Assembly: GCA_017620975.1 (NCBI GenBank)
Contig: JAGAUD010000036.1
Span: forward strand, 1-31,003
Length of the DNA stretch: 31,003 nucleotides
Direction of reading: 5' to 3'
Source of the DNA: Lachnospiraceae bacterium
GTDB taxonomy: Bacteria; Bacillota_A; Clostridia; Lachnospirales; Lachnospiraceae
Position numbers and translations under genes: made by a program. Below, in pieces: positions 16,550 to 24,809 of this stretch. The notes beneath the pieces are model-generated. The model was not told where the DNA came from and searched no databases. It worked only from the letters and a program-made list of their open reading frames with translations. Position 1 is the first letter of the stretch; each line of letters begins with the position of its first letter.

Positions 16550-17707
16550 ATGAGCTTAACGGTACAAACCATTCTGGATGAAAATTTATTAGGGACAGCC
16601 CACCTGATCGCAGGGAAAACCGGACTGGCAGCAGAAATCACCTGGGTCAATGTCATGGAGATCTTGGATGCTCCGGAATCCGTAGAAAAGGGAGAGCTTC
16701 TCATTACCACCGGGTATCAGCTGGACTGTGAGAATCTGCATGCAGGTTTAATATCACAGTTAAAAGAAAAAGGCGTCAGCGGAATGGCAGTACAGCTGGG
16801 ATATTATATTCGGGAGATTCCCGAATATATACGTCTGCAGGCTGATAAAGAAGGCTTTCCCGTCCTTACCATCCCAAGCCACAAAACATTTTCGGAGATT
16901 CTCCACATCCTGATTCAGCGCATCCATGGTCAAAAAGAAATATCAGGAGCTTCGCCGGACCAGTCTGCCCTGTTAGAAGCCTTCAAAGAAGATATCCGTG
17001 AACACTCAGATCTTTTTTTTACAGATAAGACAATCACACTTTTGCTTATGATACGCCCCACTCAGGATACCCTTTCTACCGGTGCCGCACTTATGCCGCA
17101 TATTCAGAAGCTGCGTTCTTTCCTGACTTCTGAGACCCTGGTGTGTACTTTTCATGGTTCTGACCAGGATACTTATCTGTTGATGGCCGTACCCAATGAC
17201 ACGCCTTACACCTCCCTTTTATATACTCTGAACATCGAGCTGACTCTCCTTTCAGAACGAATGGGAATCCATTTTTACGTGGGTGCAGACCAACTGCCAA
17301 ACATGGAAAGTCTGGCGCTTATCGTATCTCACCTTCAGGAATGTACAGAATTGTTAGCTTCTATGGGAGCCAGAAGGGGGCTTTGTTATCATCAAAATAT
17401 TCCTTTTCTGAAAATGCTGGATACCCTGCATCACAACCAGCGTTCTGTGGTATTGGACAATCAGCCGTTACAGCTCCTCTTAAACTATGACAAAATCAAC
17501 GAGACGAATTACACTCAGACTCTGCGACTTTATTTTGCCGAGAACTGTAACGTGACCAGAACGGCCAAGCGCCTGTATATCCACAGACATACACTGCTTA
17601 ATCGTCTTGATAAGATACGGGAACTGAGCAACTTAAATCTCGAAGATTATTATGCACGGATTTACATGTCCATAGCACTGCTGTTTCACGACTATTTCGC
17701 TTTCTGA
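16550..17707 (+). CDS. PucR-family transcriptional regulator
   Basis: The 385-residue protein has the N-terminal PucR sensor domain (about residues 1-125, with GLAAEITWVNVMEI and GELLITTGYQL), a central region, and a C-terminal helix-turn-helix of the PucR/CdaR kind (CNVTRTAKRLYIHRHTLLNR, about 340-359). Family members activate catabolic genes for purines, glycerate, amino acids and related compounds. An AAGGAGGTG site precedes the ATG. It is transcribed divergently from the 2-hydroxyacid dehydrogenase and just upstream of the racemase-family gene, the usual layout for a local regulator of both. The ligand is not predictable from sequence. The gene appears complete. Confidence 0.92.
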   Translation: MSLTVQTILDENLLGTAHLIAGKTGLAAEITWVNVMEILDAPESVEKGELLITTGYQLDCENLHAGLISQLKEKGVSGMAVQLGYYIREIPEYIRLQADKEGFPVLTIPSHKTFSEILHILIQRIHGQKEISGASPDQSALLEAFKEDIREHSDLFFTDKTITLLLMIRPTQDTLSTGAALMPHIQKLRSFLTSETLVCTFHGSDQDTYLLMAVPNDTPYTSLLYTLNIELTLLSERMGIHFYVGADQLPNMESLALIVSHLQECTELLASMGARRGLCYHQNIPFLKMLDTLHHNQRSVVLDNQPLQLLLNYDKINETNYTQTLRLYFAENCNVTRTAKRLYIHRHTLLNRLDKIRELSNLNLEDYYARIYMSIALLFHDYFAF

Positions 17708-17769
17708 TGGACAGTTTGTACTATGCCGCCTACATTTTGTCTACAAGTATTTTCTTTTCCCAAAATGCT

Positions 17770-17798
17770 TTGACACCACACTTCTCCTGTGATATTCT
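17770..17798 (+). promoter_or_regulatory. Promoter of the racemase-family gene
   Basis: A perfect TTGACA lies 17 bases from TATTCT, about 36 bases before the start codon at 17834. The gene is therefore not dependent on readthrough from the regulator gene. Confidence 0.75.
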
Positions 17799-17833
17799 TT
17801 CTAAAAAGAACCACCAAGGAGGTGCCATTCATT

Positions 17834-18559
17834 ATGAGATTAGTAGGTGGATATACAAATTATGGACAGGATATCGGTATTCTGATGTTAGATACTGTTT
17901 TTCCGAGAATCGTAGGGGATATCGGCAATGCCAACACATTCAGGACTCATGTACGCTACCGTACCGTCAGGAATATAACCAGGGGATCCATCACAGAGAA
18001 GAATATAGAAAAAGAACTGCTGCAGCCTTTTATTGATGCCGCACAGAGTCTGGAAGCGGAAGGCTGTAAAGCTATCACTACCAGCTGTGACTTCCTGGCA
18101 GGCTTCCAGCGAAAGCTTGCAGATTCCGTACATATCCCGGTATTTACCTCTACACTGATGTTAGCCCCCATGGTACATACCATGATGAACCGGAATCTGA
18201 AAATTGCTGTTTTCACAGAGAATCCCGCTGTCATCAGCGAAGAATACTTTCATCAGGCCGGCTGGTCCTCCAAGGATATTCCCGTCATCGTCAGCGGTAT
18301 GCCGGAGGATTCCCCGTTCAGCCGACTCTTCATCGGCGATCACCTGGAAGAGGATCTGCTGATCTTAAAGCAATGCATTACCGATATGACCAATGAGCAC
18401 ATGGAAAAGCATCCTGATACCGGCGCCATTATTCTGGAATGTGCCAACTTTGCACCTTTTACCGGACTGATCCAGGATCTTTCCGGTGTACCGGTATTCG
18501 GAATGAATCAGCTCCTGGAATATATTGAGAGCTGTATCAATCCGCCCCATTATTGTTAG
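17834..18559 (+). CDS. Aspartate/glutamate racemase-family protein
   Basis: The 241-residue protein carries the two cysteine motifs of the Asp/Glu/hydantoin racemase superfamily: ITTSCDFLAGF near residue 81 and ILECANFAPF near 200. The cysteines act as the acid/base pair that inverts an alpha carbon. The start is ATG 17834, nine bases after AAGGAGGTG; an upstream in-frame ATG at 17789 lies inside the promoter region and is rejected. Length fits the family. Its promoter and position after the PucR regulator, near the dehydrogenase, aminotransferase and peptide importer, suggest a role in handling amino acid enantiomers (inference). Superfamily members also include maleate isomerases and decarboxylases, so racemase activity is not certain. 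Confidence 0.85.
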   Translation: MRLVGGYTNYGQDIGILMLDTVFPRIVGDIGNANTFRTHVRYRTVRNITRGSITEKNIEKELLQPFIDAAQSLEAEGCKAITTSCDFLAGFQRKLADSVHIPVFTSTLMLAPMVHTMMNRNLKIAVFTENPAVISEEYFHQAGWSSKDIPVIVSGMPEDSPFSRLFIGDHLEEDLLILKQCITDMTNEHMEKHPDTGAIILECANFAPFTGLIQDLSGVPVFGMNQLLEYIESCINPPHYC

Positions 18560-18594
18560 ACTGATATAGAAGCACGTGCCGCCGGGCACAGAGC

Positions 18595-18641
18595 AAAAGC
18601 ACTGTCTGTTCATTCCCGAGAATGATGTGACAGTGCTTTTT
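18595..18641. terminator. Bidirectional terminator between convergent genes
   Basis: AAAAGCACTGTC pairs perfectly with GACAGTGCTTTT, and CATTC/GAATG pair inside it around a CCGA loop. Runs of A and T on both sides provide U-tracts for both strands, ending the racemase gene on plus and the carrier gene on minus. Confidence 0.9.
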
Positions 18642-18666
18642 ATCAACTTAAAATATATGCAGACCC

Positions 18667-19575
18667 TTATACCAGCCAGAACAAAATAGGAATGGTGACA
18701 AGGGAAAGCAGTGTTGACAGAAATACGATCTTGGATGCATATGCCGCATCCCCATCATACTTTTCTGCCAGAATAGCCGTAGTGCTTCCTGCAGGCATAC
18801 CTGCCAGGATGACTGACACGCCGGTTACCAGACTGTCCAGGTTAAACAGACGGCACACTAAAAGCGTGATCAGCGGAATGGCCAAAAGCCGAATTCCCGT
18901 ATAATATAATGTCATCTTACTGATGATACTCTTAATCTGCACACCTGCCAGAATAGAACCTATGACCAGCATAGACACAGGCAGTGTACAGCCGCTTAAA
19001 TATTTCAGTGTTCTATACACAGCTGTGGGCGGCGTCCACTGGGAAAACATAAATATAAAGCCAATCCACACCGCAATGATACAGGGATGCACTGCCAGCT
19101 TTTTCAGTGCGTCCTTAAAGCTGCTTTTCGTAAAACAAAAGAGCCCGGCCGACCACATGAAGAAACGCAAAGGAATCAGGTAAACCGAAGCATAGAGCAG
19201 TCCCTGGGAGCCGTAAATTCCTTCTATGATGGGATTGCCCATGAAGCCGGCATTGGAGCACATGGTGGCATACTGTAATACCATTTTCTGGGATTTGGGA
19301 GCAAACCAGTAAATGACTTTGCCCAAAAGGTAACACACAATCTGTATCCCCAATGCCACAAGCAGTACAATGACTGTAGATTTCAGGATCTCCTGATTCA
19401 TCTCTATCATAAAGGAACAGATAATATTGCAGGGCAAAAAGACATCGATCAACAAATCCGTCAGACATTTCCTTCCCTGCGCCGTTATGATATTCTTTTT
19501 GGTAAGAATGACTCCCACCAGCATAATCAGGAAAATAATCACCTGTAGTTCAATCACATCATTTAAAGCAGACAT
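18667..19575 (-). CDS. AEC-family (auxin efflux carrier-like) transporter
   Basis: The 302-residue hydrophobic protein has about ten membrane segments. It opens with IFLIMLVGVILTKKNIIT and has FLPCNIICSF, TMCSNAGFMGNPIIEGIYG (the conserved N-x-G-FMGNP motif of AEC carriers) and a C-terminal VILAGMPAGSTTAILAEKY. Bacterial relatives export or exchange small organic acids such as malate or lactate. A GGAGG site precedes ATG 19575, 16 bases after the unrecognised upstream gene. It is the last gene of the peptide-importer operon and ends at a bidirectional terminator. A role in releasing a 2-hydroxy or 2-oxo acid end product would fit the neighbours (inference). The family call is secure; the substrate is not. 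Confidence 0.9.
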   Translation of the reverse strand: MSALNDVIELQVIIFLIMLVGVILTKKNIITAQGRKCLTDLLIDVFLPCNIICSFMIEMNQEILKSTVIVLLVALGIQIVCYLLGKVIYWFAPKSQKMVLQYATMCSNAGFMGNPIIEGIYGSQGLLYASVYLIPLRFFMWSAGLFCFTKSSFKDALKKLAVHPCIIAVWIGFIFMFSQWTPPTAVYRTLKYLSGCTLPVSMLVIGSILAGVQIKSIISKMTLYYTGIRLLAIPLITLLVCRLFNLDSLVTGVSVILAGMPAGSTTAILAEKYDGDAAYASKIVFLSTLLSLVTIPILFWLV

Positions 19576-19591
19576 AGCCTTGCCTCCATCC

Positions 19592-20188
19592 TTACATTTT
19601 TTTACCGTTTTCGGTTGCTATAATGCCATTATAAAGCTTCTGCGCACAGGAAGCAACATTTCCGAGATAAAGATCCTTCCCCAACTTCAGCACAGCAATT
19701 CTTTCATAAAGTCCATCCAGTCTATTTTTCAGTATTTCATCCTGCTTTCTGACTTTCATTAACGTATCATAAAGCGCATATACCGACAGTCTGGAGCAAA
19801 GTGCAAGCTTCTTCTTATTCTTCAACACCCAGCCGAAACCGATCTGCCCCAACCGAAACTTCTCATTCCTGCCAAGAAGCATGGATGCGCTTAGTCCGCA
19901 GGTCCAATTGGCATGATAAGGCACGATGGCTACATCCACATTCTCAATTCTCACCCTCCCGGTTTCTGCCGCCTCCCTTATCTTCCCGATCTCTCCGCAT
20001 GCTTTCTGAATCTCACAGGCTGTCTGCAGCGTAATCTCCCTCCCCGCAAGCAGCCTGCATAAATAGTAAGACGCAAAATAGAGTTCCATGTCCTCAGCCT
20101 CACATCCCGCAGGCCGAAAATACAGGCACCCCATCTTACGTACCCCTCTCCCATAAAAAGCACACTCAAACACTATATCATTGTGCAA
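19592..20188 (-). CDS. Unrecognised conserved-looking protein in the peptide-importer operon
   Basis: I do not recognise this protein. From a TTG at 20188 it has 198 residues with no signal peptide or membrane helix. TTG is preferred because GGAGGTGAT, a near-perfect ribosome site, lies just upstream; a longer ATG reading from 20233 would place that site inside the coding region and overlap a hairpin. The protein is cysteine-bearing (FECAFYG, YYLCRLL, AIVPYHANWTCGLSASMLLG) and ends with a basic, helical region. AIVPYHANWTCG looks like the most conserved-type stretch and could be an active-site loop. It lies 102 bases after the binding-protein gene and 16 before the carrier gene, so it is probably expressed with them and may be an enzyme acting on the imported compound. 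Confidence 0.65.
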   Translation of the reverse strand: MHNDIVFECAFYGRGVRKMGCLYFRPAGCEAEDMELYFASYYLCRLLAGREITLQTACEIQKACGEIGKIREAAETGRVRIENVDVAIVPYHANWTCGLSASMLLGRNEKFRLGQIGFGWVLKNKKKLALCSRLSVYALYDTLMKVRKQDEILKNRLDGLYERIAVLKLGKDLYLGNVASCAQKLYNGIIATENGKKM

Positions 20189-20214
20189 ACCAATCACCTC
20201 CATTACCGGGCAAT

Positions 20215-20249
20215 GCCGCACCGGGCGGACCAACTATCCCCGGTGCGGC
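20215..20249 (-). promoter_or_regulatory. Intercistronic GC-rich hairpin after the binding-protein gene
   Basis: GCCGCACCGGG and CCCGGTGCGGC form a perfect 11-bp stem with a 13-base loop. On the minus transcript no U-tract follows, so it is more likely a 3' stabiliser or processing element than a terminator. On the plus strand it is followed by a T-rich tract. Confidence 0.65.
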
Positions 20250-20290
20250 TCTTTGCTCTTCCTTTTTATATTTTCGCTGAATCGGTCTCT

Positions 20291-21862
20291 TTATTTATAA
20301 GAAAGAAACTTGAAATAAACCCTGCAATCCTTACGGATGCTCCAGTTCAGATCTGCAGACGCTCCGTGCAGTTCATCTACAGATATCAGATAAAGCTTAG
20401 GGGGATCATCATACAGTCTTGTGTTCAGGTCATCGTAAATAGCCTGTCTCTTTTCGGCATCCATCTCGGTACGTGCCTCATCGATCAAAGCATCGTATTC
20501 GGCATTGTCCATTGCACTCTGAGTACCGCTGCTGTGTACCTGACTGGACAGAATACGGTCAACATCACGGAACTCATTGGAAGTGGAACTGAACATCAGG
20601 TCAGGAGTCTTGGACTTGTCAAACAGGATATCCAGCCATTCATTCCAGCTTACGAATTTTACTTCTACATTCAGGCCGACTTCCTGAAGCATGGCAGCTA
20701 CAGCCTCTGTCACTTCACCGTCCTTGGTCCAACGTGTTTTCTCGGAAACCAGTTCAATGGTTTCTCCATTATAGCCGGACTTTGCAATCAGTTCTTTTGC
20801 TTTCTCTACATCATAAGGATAAGCTTCCAGGCTGGAAGTATATCCGGTTGTACCTTCACTGGCAATCTGACCGGGTTCAGGAGTAGCATAGCCCAAAAAC
20901 AGGGATTCTGCAATACCTTCTTTATCGATCGCATAGTTACATGCCAGTCTTAAATCAGCATTTGCCATAATACCGCTGGTGGCATTGAATCTCATGAAGT
21001 AATTCTCCATACCTTCACCGGTTACTACCTGAGGCAGCTGTTCTACGTATTCAGGCAGCATATTCACTGCAATATTGATCTCACCGGTCTGCAGAGCGGA
21101 TACACGTGTACTTGCTTCCTCAATGAAACGGAAGGTAATGTTGGTAATCGCAGGAGCATCTCCCCAGTAAGAATCAAAGGCTGTCAGGTCAATCTGCTTT
21201 CCTCTTTCCCAGGTAACAAATTTGTACGGGCCGGTACCGTTAGCCACACTTACCAGATCCTCATTGGACTTACCGTCTACTGTTTCTTTGTCTACCATAT
21301 ACAGCTTGGTCAGACGCTGTAACAAAATCGGGTCAGGACCATTAGTAGTAATGGTAAAGGTCTTATCATCTACTGCCTCTGCCGAAACAATGGTAGAAAA
21401 GTCGCTGGCAAACTGGGAACCATATGCAGGATCTACAATACGATTCACAGAATATACCGCATCCTCTACTGTAAAATCGCTGCCATCATGGAACTTAACG
21501 CCTTCCCTGATGGTAAACTGCCATGTGGTTTCGTCCACATTGGTCCATTCTGCAGCAAGCACAGGTTCGATTTCCAGAGTATCACCGTTAAACATCACCA
21601 GTGGCTCATTGATCTGCCAGGTTACCCAGAACATATTGGTGTCGTCAGCATACTGCGCATCCAGTGTAGACGGTTCGCCCTGCAGTGCTACTACCAGAGA
21701 GTCTTTATCACTCGTAGATGTCTTGTCTGCTGCACTAGCTTCCACACTGTCGTTTGTGCCTGTTGTTACTGCCTGGCTGTTTGTTCCTGAAGTGCTGCCG
21801 CAGCCTGTGAGTACGGTGGCACAAGCCAGTACTCCTGCTAATACAAGATTCCATTTCTTCAT
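20291..21862 (-). CDS. oppA: Peptide-type solute-binding lipoprotein (SBP family 5, OppA/DppA-like)
   Basis: The 523-residue protein has a lipoprotein signal with LTGC (Cys about residue 21), a Ser/Thr/Ala-rich tether and a family 5 binding domain. Typical family segments are LQGEPSTLDAQYADDTNMFW, WQFTIREGVKFHDGSDFTVEDA and the C-terminal YDDLNTRLYDDPPKLYLISV. It captures di- or oligopeptides, or occasionally nickel chelates or opine-like ligands, outside the cell. AGGAGG precedes ATG 21862. It comes last of the five importer genes (order D-B-C-F-A), with hairpins on both sides that may raise its dosage relative to the membrane parts. The ligand is not predictable. Confidence 0.92.
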   Translation of the reverse strand: MKKWNLVLAGVLACATVLTGCGSTSGTNSQAVTTGTNDSVEASAADKTSTSDKDSLVVALQGEPSTLDAQYADDTNMFWVTWQINEPLVMFNGDTLEIEPVLAAEWTNVDETTWQFTIREGVKFHDGSDFTVEDAVYSVNRIVDPAYGSQFASDFSTIVSAEAVDDKTFTITTNGPDPILLQRLTKLYMVDKETVDGKSNEDLVSVANGTGPYKFVTWERGKQIDLTAFDSYWGDAPAITNITFRFIEEASTRVSALQTGEINIAVNMLPEYVEQLPQVVTGEGMENYFMRFNATSGIMANADLRLACNYAIDKEGIAESLFLGYATPEPGQIASEGTTGYTSSLEAYPYDVEKAKELIAKSGYNGETIELVSEKTRWTKDGEVTEAVAAMLQEVGLNVEVKFVSWNEWLDILFDKSKTPDLMFSSTSNEFRDVDRILSSQVHSSGTQSAMDNAEYDALIDEARTEMDAEKRQAIYDDLNTRLYDDPPKLYLISVDELHGASADLNWSIRKDCRVYFKFLSYK

Positions 21863-21895
21863 AATGCTTTTTCCTCCTCAAAATAAGATTTGGCA

Positions 21896-21916
21896 GCTGC
21901 CCAAAGACCGGGCAGC
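21896..21916 (-). promoter_or_regulatory. Hairpin upstream of the binding-protein gene
   Basis: GCTGCCC and GGGCAGC pair across seven bases, 34 bases before the oppA start codon. There is no U-tract, so it could protect the 5' end of a processed oppA message. Confidence 0.5.
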
Positions 21917-21961
21917 ACCATCTATGTAAACGCCGGCCGAAACCGATCGAATACATGCCTG

Positions 21962-22966
21962 TTATTTAATCTCTGACTCCCCATGGAAATCAGCGAAGCA
22001 TGCCACGAAATGTCCCGGGGTACGTTCTTCCAGTTCCGGAGTCTCCATACGGCATCTGTCGGTAGCGTATTTACATCTTGCCGCAAATCTGCAGCCTGCC
22101 GGAGGATCCACGGGGGAAGGAACCTCACCCAGAAGGATTTCTCTCTTAATGTCGCGGTCTCTGGGATGTTCAATGGGCACCGCACAGAGCAGCGCTTCCG
22201 TATAAGGATGCAGACGATGCTTGAAAATCTCCTCCGTCTCGCCGTATTCTACCATTTTTCCAAGATACATTACCGCTATGTGAGAGGAAAGCCATCTGAC
22301 TACCCTGATATCATGGGAAATGAACATATAAGTCAGATTATTGGTTTCCTGCAGCTCCTTCATCAGGTTCAGTACCATGGCTCGAACCGATACATCCAGT
22401 GCTGATATGGGTTCATCTGCCACTACGAATTTGGGGTTCAGGGCGATGGAACGGGCTATGCCCACACATTGCTTCTGACCTGCTGCCAGGGTATGGGGAT
22501 ATTCTTTCATGATATCCGGTTTTAAACCTACTGTCTTAAGCAGATGAGCGACTCTGTCCTCCAGTTCACTGCCCTTTGCCATTTTATGAACTACCAGGGG
22601 CTCTGCTATGATTTTTTCTACCGTATCCCTGCTGTCAAAAGAACTGAAGGAGTCCTGGAAGATCAGCTGAGCCTTCTCACGAAATGCAGTCTCCTGCTCC
22701 CCGTGAAAATATGCAATGTTCTCGCCCTCAAAATAAATATCTCCTCCGGTTCTGGGTAACAGCTTCAGAACCAGACGTCCCAGGGTGGTCTTGCCGCAGC
22801 CGCTTTCACCTACCACACCAAGGGTCTGCTTTTCATAAATATCAAAACTGACATTGTCTACTGCATGGACGAAGGAGGTTGCTTTCTTCACCAGCCCTCC
22901 GCCGATGGGAAAATATTTTTTCAGGTATCTCACCGATACCAATGGTGTCTTCTTTTCTTCTGCCAT
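21962..22966 (-). CDS. oppF: Peptide ABC transporter ATPase, OppF/DppF type, with unusual signature motif
   Basis: The 334-residue ATPase has Walker A GESGCGKTT (about residue 54), Q-loop LIFQDSFSSFD, Walker B FVVADEP with the catalytic glutamate, and H-loop FISHD. The C-terminal oligopeptide-family extension has spaced cysteines (GCRFAARCKYATDRC), which in relatives can bind an iron-sulfur cluster. The ABC signature reads LAAGQ rather than LSGGQ. Since a signature completes the ATP site of the partner subunit, this affects the site built on OppD, which itself lacks the H-loop histidine. The ribosome site is weak (AAGAGAAAG). It follows the OppC-like permease by 26 bases. Confidence 0.92.
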   Translation of the reverse strand: MAEEKKTPLVSVRYLKKYFPIGGGLVKKATSFVHAVDNVSFDIYEKQTLGVVGESGCGKTTLGRLVLKLLPRTGGDIYFEGENIAYFHGEQETAFREKAQLIFQDSFSSFDSRDTVEKIIAEPLVVHKMAKGSELEDRVAHLLKTVGLKPDIMKEYPHTLAAGQKQCVGIARSIALNPKFVVADEPISALDVSVRAMVLNLMKELQETNNLTYMFISHDIRVVRWLSSHIAVMYLGKMVEYGETEEIFKHRLHPYTEALLCAVPIEHPRDRDIKREILLGEVPSPVDPPAGCRFAARCKYATDRCRMETPELEERTPGHFVACFADFHGESEIK

Positions 22967-22992
22967 CTTTCTCTTGCCCCTTTCTAACGGTT

Positions 22993-23862
22993 TTACAGTT
23001 TGACGGACAACGGATCGAATTCTTCACGAATCCAGTTACCGACCAGATTCAGGCACAATACCGTAATACCGATCATAAGGCCGGGAAATAATACGATCCA
23101 CCAGGCATTTGTTATGTACTGCTTACCATCACCGATCATTAATCCCCAGGAAGTGCTGGGTGCCTGTACGCCGAAGCCCAGGAAACTGAGATTCGCCTCT
23201 GCATTGATAAAGTTGGCCAGCTGCATGACGAACGTAGTGATCAAAGGAGAGATAATATTGGGTACAATATGGCGGAACAGAATTCTCTTTGTGCTGGCGC
23301 CGATAGCCTGCCCTGACTCTACCATGGTAGAACCGCGAATTGTCAATACCTGACTTCTGGCCATCTTACAGAACAGCGTCCAACTGCTGAATACGAATGC
23401 GATGATCAGCGTCGTCTCACCAGGGCCGAGCACCATAACCAGTGCCAGAGACACCAGGAAAGTAGGGGAAGAAGACCATACATCCACGATTCTCATGATG
23501 ACCATGTCCGCCCAGCCTCCGAAATATCCTGCAATGAGCCCAAGGATGACTCCGATCACAGAACCAATGGCCGTAACGGAGAAAGCAATTTTCAAGGTAG
23601 CTCTGGCTCCATAGACAAGGCGGCTGTAAATGTCACGTCCCAACTGGTCCGTTCCCAGGAAATGTGGAATGCCTCCATCCTCTGAGACGAGTGTTGGTGC
23701 TGATTTAATATCTTTCAGGCTGGTCTTAGCCGGATCATAGGTAGCAAAGACCGGAGCAAAAATAGTGACGATCACAAGAAGCAGCAGAATGATCATAGCC
23801 ACCAGCGCCCCCTTATTGTGTTTAAATCTTCTGAAAAATCCAACTTTTTTAGCTTTGCTCAT
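22993..23862 (-). CDS. oppC: Peptide ABC transporter permease, OppC/DppC type
   Basis: The 289-residue membrane protein has the OppC N-terminal signature GFFRRFKHNKGALVAM and then the first helix. HFLGTDQLGRDIYSRLVYGA is a nearly invariant OppC segment. The coupling loop SGQAIGASTKRILFRHIVPN contacts the ATPases. It has about six membrane helices and standard length. AGGAGG lies at good distance from ATG 23862, 11 bases after the OppB-like gene. It pairs with that protein to form the transmembrane channel. Nothing unusual was seen. Confidence 0.94.
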   Translation of the reverse strand: MSKAKKVGFFRRFKHNKGALVAMIILLLLVIVTIFAPVFATYDPAKTSLKDIKSAPTLVSEDGGIPHFLGTDQLGRDIYSRLVYGARATLKIAFSVTAIGSVIGVILGLIAGYFGGWADMVIMRIVDVWSSSPTFLVSLALVMVLGPGETTLIIAFVFSSWTLFCKMARSQVLTIRGSTMVESGQAIGASTKRILFRHIVPNIISPLITTFVMQLANFINAEANLSFLGFGVQAPSTSWGLMIGDGKQYITNAWWIVLFPGLMIGITVLCLNLVGNWIREEFDPLSVKL

Positions 23863-23873
23863 GAGCCTTCCTC

Positions 23874-24797
23874 CTAATATCTGATGCGGGGATCACATGC
23901 AGCGTAGAGAATATCTACCAGCAGGTTCACCATACACACCATAATGGATACAAAAAATACTTCTGCCTGAAGCAGCGGGAAATCCAGATTGTTAATCGTA
24001 CCTGTCATCAGCTTACCGAATCCGTTCCAGCCAAATACGGTCTCGACTGTAGCACTGGTTCCTGCCATCAGATCAATGAAGTCTGCACCGATCATGGTGA
24101 TGGAAGCTGTCAGGATATTACGGAATGCATGCTTGAACAGGACACCCCTCTCGGAGACACCCTTTGCTCTTGCAGTAGTAGCGTACATGGAACCCAGCTG
24201 CTGGATCATTTCAAATCTGACGATCTGCGCCAGGTGCCCCATGGGACAGCATGCAAGGGTAACCGCCGGAAGTACCAGATGTCTCCAGGTACCGCTTCCT
24301 GATGTATAGAACCATCCCAGCTTAACTGCAAATACAAGCATCAACATCAGACCGATCCAGAACGGAGGAAGACAGATACCTACGGTTGAAGCCCCGGAAA
24401 GTAGTCTGTCCAGGAAAGAACCGGGTCTGTAAGCTGCCAGGATTCCCAGCGGAATGGCTACCACACAGGCAATCACCATAGCTGCCGCCACCAGGATCAA
24501 AGTATCCGGCAGCACATCCAGGATCAGATCAATACAGTCAACGTTCTGCCACCAGGAAGTTCCAAAATCCAGTTTTACAATATTAAGTAAATAATCTTTT
24601 AACTGAACCAGCAGGGGCTGATCCAGACCAAGCTTCTGTTCCATCAGTGCTCTCTGTTCCTGTGTTGCATTCAGCGGAAGGAGCATATCTACAGGATTAC
24701 CGATCATGTGTGTGATGAAAAATACCATGATGGAAATGCCGAATACCACGAATATCATAAAGAACAATCTATTGATAATATACTTTTTCATTCCCAT
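23874..24797 (-). CDS. oppB: Peptide ABC transporter permease, OppB/DppB type
   Basis: The 307-residue membrane protein opens with KKYIINRLFFMIFVVFGIS, the standard first helix of OppB/DppB. It has GNPVDMLLP and the loop TTARAKGVSERGVLFKHAFR that binds the ATPases, and ends with DILYAACDPRIRY, the classic C terminus. AGGAGG precedes ATG 24797. It lies 12 bases after the OppD gene and 11 before the OppC gene. Complete and ordinary for its family. An alternative ATG two codons downstream is possible. Confidence 0.94.
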   Translation of the reverse strand: MGMKKYIINRLFFMIFVVFGISIMVFFITHMIGNPVDMLLPLNATQEQRALMEQKLGLDQPLLVQLKDYLLNIVKLDFGTSWWQNVDCIDLILDVLPDTLILVAAAMVIACVVAIPLGILAAYRPGSFLDRLLSGASTVGICLPPFWIGLMLMLVFAVKLGWFYTSGSGTWRHLVLPAVTLACCPMGHLAQIVRFEMIQQLGSMYATTARAKGVSERGVLFKHAFRNILTASITMIGADFIDLMAGTSATVETVFGWNGFGKLMTGTINNLDFPLLQAEVFFVSIMVCMVNLLVDILYAACDPRIRY

Positions 24798-24809
24798 AAC
24801 TTTTTCCTC

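Noticed and set aside
21222..21929. 235-codon plus-strand ORF
   Set aside because: It is an antisense shadow of the oppA gene with low-complexity Ser/Val/Thr content and no ribosome site.
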